This document shows positions 1-8,800 of a DNA stretch of 64,000 nt, one piece after another. Every line of letters starts with the position of its first letter. Positions within the stretch are counted from its first letter, which is position 1. Both the position numbers and the translations under genes were made by a program. This stretch comes from CAVWNR01 sp963756525. Lineage in GTDB: Bacteria > Actinomycetota > Actinomycetes > Mycobacteriales > Jatrophihabitantaceae. The stretch spans positions 744,001 to 808,000 of the forward strand of contig CAVWNR010000001.1 in the NCBI GenBank assembly GCA_963756525.1, given 5' to 3'. The notes below the pieces were generated by a model. It was given only the letters and a program-made list of their open reading frames with translations, ran no database searches and was not told the origin of the DNA.

Positions 1-970
1 CCGTCCGGCAGCCCGGCGTACGGGCCGGCCGGTGACCCGGCGGCCCAGCCCACCTCTGGGGTGTGACGGTCTGGTACAGCACCGAGGCGACATCGGGGGA
101 GCGGGCCGCGAGCGGTCGTAGCCGCAGCCCGGTGATGCACCGATCGAACAGGTCCATCCCGACGGTCACTTCGGTGTTCACCCAGCGCAACGCGACCGGC
201 TCCATCGCGAACACGTCGAGCCGATAGGAGTCCAGCAGCACGTACTGGCCCGGACGGTCCGCGCGTAACCGGCCCAGCACGCCGGTGGGCCGGTTGGCCA
301 CCGAGCGGCGCTGTTTCGCCGGCCCGAACATATACCGGCCCCGGGCCAGCTCGTCCAGACGCCGGTAGGCGACCGCGGGGGAGGGCGGCATGCCGTCCGG
401 CACCACCCGGCCGAACTCGGCGTTGGCGCGGCGGATCACCGCCTGCTTTGTCGGGGTGCTGGCGGTGGTGTAGGAAGCGAGGACCTGCAGACAGGCGCTG
501 TCCCAGCGCGGGTCGACCGTGCGGCGAACCTGCTGCAGCATCCGGGTGTCGACCAGCCCGGCCGGGCCAAGCTGGATCAGGCGGGCCACCTGCCGTTGCA
601 GCGTGCGGCGGCTCACCCGCAGTTCGGCGGCCAGATCGTCGTAGCGTTGGCCCAGGCTACGGCCGTCATCCGGGCTGGGCTCGAGCAGCCGCCGCAGCCT
701 TGCCAGCTTCTTGTCCAGCACGTCGCGCTGCTTGGCGGTCAGCCCGGCCACGATCACCGCGGGTATCGACCACAGCCGGTCGTCGGCTACCACGGTGGAC
801 TCGTCGTCAAGCTCGGTCACGCCGTCCAGCAACGAGGAGAGGGTGACCGTCCGGACGCCTCGAGCCGAACTCAGGCGCACCGCACCGTCGACGAGTTCGA
901 CCACCTCCCACCCTTGCCCGTCGAGCCACACCCGCCCGCCGACCCGCAGCTCGTATCCGGTTGCGGACAT
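1..970 (-). CDS. TnsB/Mu-type DDE transposase, 3' end cut by window edge
   Basis: Open frame read leftwards from ATG at 970 and running off the left edge, so only about the first 320 residues are visible. The N-terminal part has a basic winged-helix-like segment (SRRTLQRQVARLIQLG near residue 120). It is followed by the start of an RNase H-like integrase core: a first acidic residue in VLLDSYRLDVF and the strand GMDLFDRCITGLRLRP, the pattern of TnsB/TniA/MuA transposases. The start sits 5 nt after the stop of a possible TnsA-like remnant, the usual A-B order. Near 55-70 the frame seems to slip: the annotated frame ends in unlike sequence, while a neighbouring frame reads YAGLPDG, which fits the family better. 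A one-base indel is therefore likely and the gene may be dead. The family assignment is from visible motifs only. Confidence 0.72.
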   Translation of the reverse strand, partial: MSATGYELRVGGRVWLDGQGWEVVELVDGAVRLSSARGVRTVTLSSLLDGVTELDDESTVVADDRLWSIPAVIVAGLTAKQRDVLDKKLARLRRLLEPSPDDGRSLGQRYDDLAAELRVSRRTLQRQVARLIQLGPAGLVDTRMLQQVRRTVDPRWDSACLQVLASYTTASTPTKQAVIRRANAEFGRVVPDGMPPSPAVAYRRLDELARGRYMFGPAKQRRSVANRPTGVLGRLRADRPGQYVLLDSYRLDVFAMEPVALRWVNTEVTVGMDLFDRCITGLRLRPLAARSPDVASVLYQTVTPQRWAGPPGHRPARTPGCRT

Positions 971-975
971 CCTGC

Positions 976-1191
976 TCAGGCCACCCGCTGCAGCACCGCG
1001 GCGCCCGACAGCGGACGGGAGAGCTCCACTTCCCAGCGCCGGGACCACAGCAACGACAGCGTCGCCGCGCAACCAGCAGCGGTTACATGCACGAAACACG
1101 GCCGAACCCATGCCGTTAACAGGAGCGACCGAGGCTTGCGCCAGCGCTCACGCGGCGCGTTCGCGACCCGATCCGCGGGGGAGGCCCTGTG
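976..1191 (-). pseudogene. Possible C-terminal remnant of a TnsA-like endonuclease subunit
   Basis: A minus-strand frame is open from an in-frame stop at 1192-1194 to TGA at 976-978, immediately before the TnsB-like ATG. It ends LLWSRRWEVELSRPL then SGAAVLQRVA, resembling the C-terminal tail of actinobacterial TnsA-like proteins that precede TnsB-like genes. There is no good start codon, and the open frame runs into the amt ribosome binding site. The missing N-terminal part, with the nuclease residues, must have been lost before or during placement next to amt. Identity rests on about 40 residues plus position, so a chance open frame in GC-rich DNA is possible. Confidence 0.35.
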
Positions 1192-2535
1192 TCAGCTCAC
1201 CTGGTAATGGCCAGCGAGTACGTCAGGTTCGATCCGAAGTCGCTCAACTCGGGCGACACGGCGTGGCTGCTGGCCTCCTCGGCGCTGGTGTTGCTGATGA
1301 CACCGGCGCTGGCGTTCTTCTACGGCGGCATGGTCCGGATCAAGCACGTGCTTGCCATGCTGATGCAGAACTTCGCCGCGATCGCGATCGTCAGCATCAC
1401 CTGGGTTCTGGTCGGGTTCTCCTGGGCATTTGGCGGGAGCGGACCGCTGATCGGCGACTTCCACTACCTCGGCCTGCAGCACATCCGCGACGTCGTGCCG
1501 GCACTCGGCTCGGCGCAGACGGTGCCGACGGTGGCGTTCGTCGCGTTCCAGCTGACATTCGCGATCATCACGCCGGCGCTGATCACCGGCGGGGCCGCGG
1601 ACCGGTGGAAGTTCGGCGCATTCGTTGCGTTCGTGTCCGTGTGGTCGGTGATCGTGTACGCGCCGGTCGCACACTGGGTCTTCGACGCGGACGGGTGGGC
1701 CGCCAAACTCGGCTCGGAGGACTTCGCCGGCGGGACGGTGGTGCACATCAACGCCGGCGCCGCGGCGCTTGCGATCGCCCTCGTGCTGGGCAAGCGCAAG
1801 GGGTGGCCGCGGGAGAACATGCGCGGGCACAACATCCCGTTCGTGATGCTCGGCGCGGGACTGCTCTGGTTCGGCTGGTTCGGCTTCAACGCCGGCTCGG
1901 CGCTGAGCGCCGGCGACCTGGCGTCGTTCGCGTTCGTCAACACGAACACGGCCACGGCGGCAGCGCTGATCGGCTGGATCGTCGTGGAAAAGCTGCGCTA
2001 CGGCAAGTCGACCGCGCTGGGTGCCGCCTCGGGCGCCGTCACCGGCCTGGTGGCGATCACCCCCTGCGCCGGCTTCGTCAGTCCGATGGGATCGATCGTC
2101 ATCGGCCTGCTCGCCGGCGCGATGTGCGCGGTTGCGATCGGCCTGAAGAACAAGCTCGGCTACGACGACGCCCTCGACGTCGTCGGCGTGCACTTCGTCG
2201 GCGGTTGGGTGGGCACGCTCGCCATCGGCTTCTTCAGCACTACCGGCACCAACCCGGCCGCGCACAACGGACTGTTCTACGGCGGCAACGGCAGCCTGCT
2301 GCTGCACCAGTTCATGGTCGCGGCGGCGGTGTCGGTGTTCTCGTTCGTCGTTTCGTTCGCGCTCGCCAAGGTGATCGGGCTGGTGTTCCAGAACCGGGTG
2401 GACGAGGAGCACGAGCTGGCCGGGCTGGACATCTCCATCCACGGCGAGACCGCGTACGACTTCGGGCCGGTCGGCGGCGTGCTGGCCGGCCACTACGCTC
2501 CGGCCGTGGCGCAGAAGGAGGGTGTGGGGGCATGA
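1189..2535 (+). CDS. amt: Ammonium transporter Amt
   Basis: A 448-residue membrane channel for ammonium/ammonia of the Amt/MEP/Rh family. Family signatures are plain: FFYGGMVRIKHVLAMLMQNF near the N-terminus, HINAGAAALA in the middle (pore histidine region), and DALDVVGVHFVGGWVGTLA (second conserved histidine), with about eleven hydrophobic segments. The GTG at 1189 is preferred because GGGGGAGG lies 4 nt upstream (1177-1184); the in-frame ATG at 1207 has no comparable site. The stop overlaps the glnB start (ATGA), so channel and PII are translationally coupled, as is usual because PII blocks Amt when nitrogen is plentiful. The region upstream is a transposase remnant, so the native promoter is either very short or has been replaced. 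Confidence 0.97.
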   Translation: MSAHLVMASEYVRFDPKSLNSGDTAWLLASSALVLLMTPALAFFYGGMVRIKHVLAMLMQNFAAIAIVSITWVLVGFSWAFGGSGPLIGDFHYLGLQHIRDVVPALGSAQTVPTVAFVAFQLTFAIITPALITGGAADRWKFGAFVAFVSVWSVIVYAPVAHWVFDADGWAAKLGSEDFAGGTVVHINAGAAALAIALVLGKRKGWPRENMRGHNIPFVMLGAGLLWFGWFGFNAGSALSAGDLASFAFVNTNTATAAALIGWIVVEKLRYGKSTALGAASGAVTGLVAITPCAGFVSPMGSIVIGLLAGAMCAVAIGLKNKLGYDDALDVVGVHFVGGWVGTLAIGFFSTTGTNPAAHNGLFYGGNGSLLLHQFMVAAAVSVFSFVVSFALAKVIGLVFQNRVDEEHELAGLDISIHGETAYDFGPVGGVLAGHYAPAVAQKEGVGA

Positions 2536-2870
2536 GACTCGTCACGGCAGTCGTCAAGCCGTTCAAGGTCGACGACGTCAAGGCCGCCCTCGAGATGCTG
2601 GGCGTGCAGGGATTGACCGTCAGCGAGGTGCGGGGCTTCGGCCGTCAGCGTGGCCACACCGAGGTCTACCGGGGCGCGGAATACACCGTCGACCTGGTTC
2701 CCAAGGTGCGCGTCGAGGTGTTGGTCGACGACCTGGACGCCGCCAAGGTCACCGACGCGATCGTCGAGGCGGCCCGTACCGGAAAGATCGGCGACGGGAA
2801 GGTCTGGGTGACGCCCGTCGACACGGTGGTTCGGGTGCGGACCGGTGAGCGCGACGCGGACGCCGTCTGA
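2532..2870 (+). CDS. glnB: Nitrogen regulatory protein PII
   Basis: A 112-residue PII signal protein that senses 2-oxoglutarate and ATP/ADP and gates Amt. The T-loop is complete (RGHTEVYRGAEYTVDL), with Tyr51 available for modification; in actinobacteria GlnD adenylylates this tyrosine. The C-terminal signature TGKIGDGKVWV is present. The ATG overlaps the amt stop by 4 nt, and its own 3' end overlaps the glnD start by 26 nt. The trio amt-glnB-glnD is therefore one operon. Whether it is called glnB or glnK is convention; linkage to amt favours the GlnK role. Confidence 0.96.
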   Translation: MRLVTAVVKPFKVDDVKAALEMLGVQGLTVSEVRGFGRQRGHTEVYRGAEYTVDLVPKVRVEVLVDDLDAAKVTDAIVEAARTGKIGDGKVWVTPVDTVVRVRTGERDADAV

Positions 2871-5136
2871 CGCCGTCATCGGCAGCGCGCTCCGCGGCGC
2901 CGACCTGCGGGCTGCGCTCACGGACGCCTACGACGGCTGGCTGCGCGGCCTGGCGGCGGGGCTGCCGCCCGGCACCGCGCTGACGGCGGTGGGCGGCCTC
3001 GGCCGCCGTGAGCCGGCGCCGTACTCGGATCTCGACCTGGTCCTCCTGCATACCGGCCGGGTGCGCGGGATTGCCGAGGTGGCCGAGTCGATCTGGTACC
3101 CGATCTGGGACAGCGGCATCGCGCTCGACCACTCCGTGCGCACCCCCGACCAGGCGCTGGATGTCGCCCGCGACGACCTCAAGGCGGTGCTCGGGCTGCT
3201 CGACCTGCGCCACATCGCTGGTGACGCCGGGGTCTTCGCGCCGTTGCGGGAGCGCGTTCTCGGCCGGTGGCGGGCCACCGCGGCGCAACGGGTGGCGGAC
3301 CTGCACGACCTCTGCCGGGCACGCTGGAAGATCGCGGGTGAGGCCGCGTTCCTCCTCGAGCCGAATCTGAAGGACTCCCGGGGCGGGCTGCGCGACGCTG
3401 CGCTGCTGCGCGCCCTCGCCACCGCGCAGCTGGTCGACGACCCGCCCGCGGTCCGCGATGCGCGGACGTTGCTGCTGGACGTCCGCGGCGAGCTGCACCG
3501 CCGCAGCGGGCGCGACACCGATGTGCTCCGCCAACAGGACCAGGCCGACCTGGCCGATGCGCTCGGCCGTACCGGTGCCGATGCGGTGCTTCGCGCGGTC
3601 AACGAGGCGTCCCGCACCGTCGCGCTCTCGCTGGACACCGCGCTGCGCCGTGTCACGGCGGCGCAGCCGGCGCGGCGCGGCCTGCGCGGCATCATCGCCG
3701 CCCGCCCACCGGCGCGCGCCCCGCTTGCCCGCGACGTCGTGGCCCAGGACGGCGAGGTCGTGCTGGCCCGCGACGCCGACCCATGGACGGATCCCGGGCT
3801 GGTGCTGCGCATGGCACGGGCCGCGGTCGAGAACGAGCTGCCGATCGCGCCGTTCGCGCTGCAGCGGCTCGCCGCAGAGTCGGGTCCGGTGCCGCAGCCA
3901 TGGCCGTCGGCGATGCTCGACGACCTGCTCGCGCTGCTCGGCGCCGGGCCTGCCGCGGTGCCGGTGCTCGAGACGCTGGACGAGGCCGGCCTGCTGGTGC
4001 GGCTTCTCCCGGAGTGGGCGGCTGTGCGCTTCCTGGCCCAACGCAATCCCGTGCACCGTTTCACCGTCGACCGGCATCTGCTGGAAACCGCGGCCTGCGC
4101 CGCCGAGCTCACCAGGCATGTCGCCCGACCGGACCTGCTGCTGATCGGCGCGCTGCTGCACGACATCGGCAAGGGACTGCCCGGGGCCGACCATTCGGTC
4201 ACCGGCGCGGCCGCCACTGCAGTGATCGCGCATCGCGTCGGCCTCGGCCCTGCCGACGCCGACTCCGTGGCCGCGCTGGTCCGTCACCACCTGCTGCTGC
4301 CCGACACGGCGACCCGCCGCGACCTCGACGACCCGGTGACCGCGCGAATCGTCGTCGACGCGGTGGCTGGATCGCGCGAACTGCTGGAGCTGCTTCACGC
4401 GCTGACCGTCGCGGACGCGCGGGCCACCGGACCGGGGGCGTGGAGCGACTGGAAGGCCGTCCTGGTCGCCGACCTGGTGCGTCGCGCGTCGGACGCGATG
4501 GGCGGCAGGGCGAGCCCGCCGGCGCAACCGCTGGACGGCGCTCGTCGGCGACTCGCCCAGGCGGCCACGCTCGCGGTGGAAATCCACGGCGACGAGATTC
4601 TGGTTGCCGCGCCGGACCGGCCGGGCGTGCTCTCCCGCGCGGCCGGGGTGCTCGCCATGCACCACCTCGACGTCCGATCGGCATCGATCCGGACGTATTC
4701 CGGGATGGCGGTGAACTCGTTCGTCGTGGCGCCGCGGTTCGGGCGGGTGCCCGACCCGGCGCTGCTCATGAGCGACTTGGCCCGTGCCGTCGACGGCGCA
4801 CTCGACTTGCCGGAGCGGCTGCTGGCCAAGGAACGCTCCTACGCGCCGTCGAGCGCGGCGCCCGCCGCCCAGGAGCCGACCGTGCACTGGTTCGACGGCG
4901 AGGCGACGGACGCGACAGTGCTCGAGCTGCGTGCCGACGACGCGATCGGCCTGCTGTACCGGGTGACTGCGACCCTGGAGCGCTGCGGCCTCGACGTGCG
5001 CGCGGCCCGCGTGTCGTCGTTCGGCCACTCGGTCGTGGACGCGTTCTACCTGACCACGTCGGACGGCGGGGCGATCCCCGAGCAGGATCGACCGGCCATC
5101 GCGGCGCAGCTGCTGCGGGTCAGCCGCCGGGGGTGA
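2845..5136 (+). CDS. glnD: PII uridylyl/adenylyltransferase GlnD
   Basis: A 763-residue bifunctional enzyme that modifies and demodifies PII according to glutamine. Domain order is as in the family: a nucleotidyltransferase domain (GGLGRREPAPYSDLDLVLL near residue 60, with the catalytic aspartates), a linker, an HD domain (LLIGALLHDIGKGLPGADHS near residue 440), and two ACT domains at the C-terminus (APDRPGVLSRAAGVLA and DAIGLLYRVTATLERCGL) that bind glutamine. The start is GTG at 2845 inside glnB. It converges on the Uma2 gene to its right, whose restored frame would overlap the last codons of glnD. Actinobacterial GlnD acts as an adenylyltransferase; which nucleotide is used here cannot be seen. 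Confidence 0.95.
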   Translation: MSATRTPSDAVIGSALRGADLRAALTDAYDGWLRGLAAGLPPGTALTAVGGLGRREPAPYSDLDLVLLHTGRVRGIAEVAESIWYPIWDSGIALDHSVRTPDQALDVARDDLKAVLGLLDLRHIAGDAGVFAPLRERVLGRWRATAAQRVADLHDLCRARWKIAGEAAFLLEPNLKDSRGGLRDAALLRALATAQLVDDPPAVRDARTLLLDVRGELHRRSGRDTDVLRQQDQADLADALGRTGADAVLRAVNEASRTVALSLDTALRRVTAAQPARRGLRGIIAARPPARAPLARDVVAQDGEVVLARDADPWTDPGLVLRMARAAVENELPIAPFALQRLAAESGPVPQPWPSAMLDDLLALLGAGPAAVPVLETLDEAGLLVRLLPEWAAVRFLAQRNPVHRFTVDRHLLETAACAAELTRHVARPDLLLIGALLHDIGKGLPGADHSVTGAAATAVIAHRVGLGPADADSVAALVRHHLLLPDTATRRDLDDPVTARIVVDAVAGSRELLELLHALTVADARATGPGAWSDWKAVLVADLVRRASDAMGGRASPPAQPLDGARRRLAQAATLAVEIHGDEILVAAPDRPGVLSRAAGVLAMHHLDVRSASIRTYSGMAVNSFVVAPRFGRVPDPALLMSDLARAVDGALDLPERLLAKERSYAPSSAAPAAQEPTVHWFDGEATDATVLELRADDAIGLLYRVTATLERCGLDVRAARVSSFGHSVVDAFYLTTSDGGAIPEQDRPAIAAQLLRVSRRG

Positions 5137-5684
5137 GGTAGTCGATGGGAATCCGTACGGGGAACGGCTTCTCTACGAGGGCAACGTCACCCGGCCCCCC
5201 AGGTGCCGAGCTCGGCGTAGACACTCGCGCCGGTCGGCAAGGTGTATGCGGTCAGGCTGACAGAAGGCTCCGTTTCGACGCGCCAATAGGCCGGGATGCC
5301 GGCGGCGGCGTACTGCGCCGGCTTGGTGATCCGGTCTGTCGTGACCGAACCGGGCGAAACCACCTCGACGACGAGCAACAGGTCCTCGGACGTCACCAGC
5401 TTGCGCCGCTGCCCGAAGAGGGTCCTCGAGACCACGCAAAGGTCAGGTATGCGATAGCTCGGGTGCAGGTCGAGGTTCAGTGGCCCGGTCACGGCGTAGG
5501 TGGCAGGCACCGCTGAGCGCACCGCATCCCTCAGGTAGGTGCAGACAAACTCATGATCAACCCCGGGGGCCGGACTCACGACGAGCGCCCCGTCGACGAT
5601 TTCGTAGCTGCGCGGGTCGGCCTCGGGCAATCGTTCGAGATCCTCGAACGTCCAGGTGTGCTGCACGTCGAGCATCGGCTGCAT
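5120..5684 (-). pseudogene. Uma2-family (PD-(D/E)XK-like) protein with a one-base frameshift
   Basis: Read leftwards from ATG 5684, chosen because GGGAGC lies 5-10 nt upstream rather than the far-upstream ATG at 5759. It shows the Uma2/DUF820 pattern: YEIVDGALVVSPAPG, YRIPDLCVVSR, LLVVEVVSP and a lysine in ITKPAQYAAAGIPAYWRVE. As written the frame stops at 5187 after LGTWGAG. Removing one base from the C6 tract at 5195-5200 continues it as GDVALVEKPFPVRIPIDYLT and stops at 5120, which is the normal Uma2 C-terminus. The indel is in a homopolymer, so it could be a sequencing error, a real mutation or a switchable tract. Uma2 proteins are nuclease-like by fold; their function is mostly unknown. 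Confidence 0.8.
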
Positions 5685-5860
5685 GCCTGCTCCCTTCGCG
5701 GCTCGTTCAAGTCTGACCCACATATGCGAGGCTTGCGTCACAGGGATCGGCTTCCGCATCGGTGTAAGCGGCCGGTAATCTGGGCCTCGCCTCGCGGGCC
5801 GACGCCGTCCCGGTCAGTACCGACTCCGATCAGCGCACCGTCAGCCCCGAGGAGGCCAGC

Positions 5861-8800
5861 TTGTTCTCAGCCGTGCCTTCGGCGCAGGGCCTCTACGATC
5901 CGCGCTTCGAGGCCGATTCCTGCGGCGTCGCGTTCGTCGCCGACCTTGCCGGGGAGCCCAGCCACCGGATCGTCGCGCACGCGCTCGCCGCGCTCGGCAA
6001 TCTCGACCACCGCGGCGCGGCCGGCGCCGAGCCGTCGTCCGGTGACGGCGCGGGAATCACCGTCCAGGTCCCGGACGCGTTCCTGCGATCGGTCGTCGGG
6101 TTCGCGTTGCCTGAGCCGGGGTGCTACGCCGTCGGCAACGCCTTCCTGCCGGCCGATTCGCAGCACCGTGCGGCGATGGTCGCGCTCGTCGAGCAGGTGG
6201 CCGGCGAGGAGAACCTCGCCGTGCTCGGCTGGCGGGAGCTGCCGACCTGTGTCGACGGCGTCGGCCCGACGGCGCGCCGGGTCATGCCGGCGTTCGCCCA
6301 GGTCTTTGTGGCCGGTGCGTCGGGGATGGAGTTGGAGCGGCGGGCGTTTTGCCTGCGCAAGGTCGCCGAGCGGCGGGCGCGCGAGGCCGGCGGGGAGCTG
6401 TACTTCCCGTCGCTTTCCGCCCGCACCGTGGTTTACAAGGGCATGCTCACTGCCGGCCAGCTCGCGTCGTTCTTCCCCGACGTCACCGACGAGCGGTTCG
6501 CCAGCGCGATCGGCCTCGTGCACAGCCGGTTCTCCACCAACACGTTCCCGTCCTGGCCGCTGGCGCACCCCTACCGTTACATCGCGCACAACGGTGAGAT
6601 CAACACGATCCGGGGTAACCGCAACTGGATGAACACCCGCCAGGCGCTGCTCGAATCCAGACTGATCCCAGGCGACATGGCGCGGCTGTTCCCGATTTGC
6701 ACGCCGGAACTCAGCGACTCGGCGTCATTCGACGAAGTGCTGGAGCTGCTGCACCTGGGCGGACGGAGCCTGCCGCACGCGGTGCTGATGATGATTCCGG
6801 AGGCGTGGGAGAACCACGCAGGCATGAGCGCGACTCGCCGGGATTTCTATGCCTTCCACGCCGCGCTGATGGAGCCGTGGGACGGGCCGGCCTGCGTCAC
6901 GTTCACCGACGGCACGCTGATCGGCGCGGTCCTCGACCGCAACGGACTGCGCCCGGGCCGTTGGTGGCAGACCGAGGACGGGTTGGTCGTTCTCGCCAGC
7001 GAGTCCGGCGTCCTCGACCTGGACCCGGCGTCGATCGTGCGGAAGGGCAGGCTCCAGCCCGGGCGGATGTTCCTGGTCGACACCGCCCGGGGGCAGATCG
7101 TGCACGACGACGAGGTCAAGGCGTCGCTGGCCGCCGAGCATCCCTACGGCGACTGGCTGCACGCCGGGCAGATGCAGCTCGACCACCTGCCGCGGCGTGA
7201 TCACGTCGTCTTCTCGCACGAGTCGGTCACCCGCCGCCAGCAGATCTTCGGCTACACCGAGGAGGAGCTGCGGGTGCTCATCGCGCCGATGGCGACCACC
7301 GGCGTCGAGCCGCTCGGCTCGATGGGTACCGACACTCCGCCGGCCGCGCTGTCACAGCGGCCGCGGCTGCTTTTCGACTACTTCACCCAGCTCTTCGCGC
7401 AGGTCACCAACCCGCCGCTCGACGCGATCCGCGAGGAGCTCGTCACCTCCCTCGCCGGTGCGATCGGGCCGGAGCAGAACCTGCTCGAACCCAGCCCGGC
7501 GTCCTGCCGGCAGATCGTCGTGCCCCATCCGGTCATCGACAACGACGAGCTGGCCAAGATCTGGCACATCAACGCAGACGGCGACCTGCCCGGCTTTCAG
7601 TGCCGGCTTATCGACGGCCGTTACCGCGTGCACGGCGACGGCGAGGCGCTGGCCGGCGCGCTCGAGCGGGTGCGACGGGACTGCTCGGGGGCCATCGACG
7701 CCGGCGCCCGCATCCTCGTCCTCTCCGACCGTGACTGCGACGCCGATCACGCGCCGATCCCGTCACTGCTGCTCACGTCTGCAGTGCACCACCACCTGGT
7801 CCGCACCGGGCAGCGCACCAAGGTCGGCCTGGTCGTCGAGGCCGGCGACGTGCGCGAGGTGCACCATGTGGCGCTGCTGATCGGCTGCGGCGCCGCGGCG
7901 GTGAACCCCTATCTGGCCTTCGAGACGATCGACGATCTCATCGGCCGTGGCGCGATCCGTGGCCTGTCCAGCGAGCGGGCGATCGCAAACTACGTCAAGG
8001 CGCTCTCCAAGGGCGTGCTGAAAGTGATGTCGAAGATGGGCATCTCCACGATCGCGTCCTACACCGGCGCGCAGGTCTTCGAAGCGTTCGGCCTGGCGCA
8101 GGAGCTCGTCGACGAATACTTCACCGGCACGCCGTCGCGACTCGGCGGGGTCGGCCTGGACGTGCTGGCCGCCGAGGTCGAGTCGCGCCACGCGAGCGCA
8201 TACCCGCCGGTGCCGTCGGCGCGGGCGCACCGGCGTCTCGACGTCGGTGGCGAGTACCTGTGGCGCCGCGAGGGCGAGCTGCACCTGTTCAATCCGGAGA
8301 CGGTGTTCCTGCTACAGCACGCGACCCGCGAGCGGCGCTACGAGGTTTTCGGCGAGTACACCGCCAAGGTCGACGAACTGGCGCGGCAGGGCGGCCACCT
8401 GCGCGGCCTCTTCGAGTTCCGAAGCGACCGGTCGCCGCTGCCGCTGGACGAGGTCGAGCCCGCGACCGAGATCGTGCGACGTTTCGCGACCGGCGCGATG
8501 TCATATGGCTCGATCTCCGCGGAGGCGCACGAAACCCTGGCGATCGCGATGAACCGCCTCGGCGGGAAGTCCAACTCAGGCGAGGGCGGTGAGGATGCAG
8601 AGCGGTTCACGGATCTGCGCCGCTCCGGGGTCAAGCAGGTGGCGTCGGGCCGGTTCGGCGTCACGTCGCACTATCTGGTGAACGCCGACGACCTGCAGAT
8701 CAAGATCGCGCAGGGCGCAAAGCCGGGGGAGGGCGGACAGCTGCCGGGATACAAGGTGTATCCCTGGATCGCGCGCACTCGCCACTCGACGCCCGGCGTC

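Noticed and set aside
711..2870. A 719-codon plus-strand open frame spanning the transposase remnant, amt and glnB
   Set aside because: It is a shadow frame; its last 112 codons coincide with glnB, and amt in another frame has clear family motifs and a good ribosome site.
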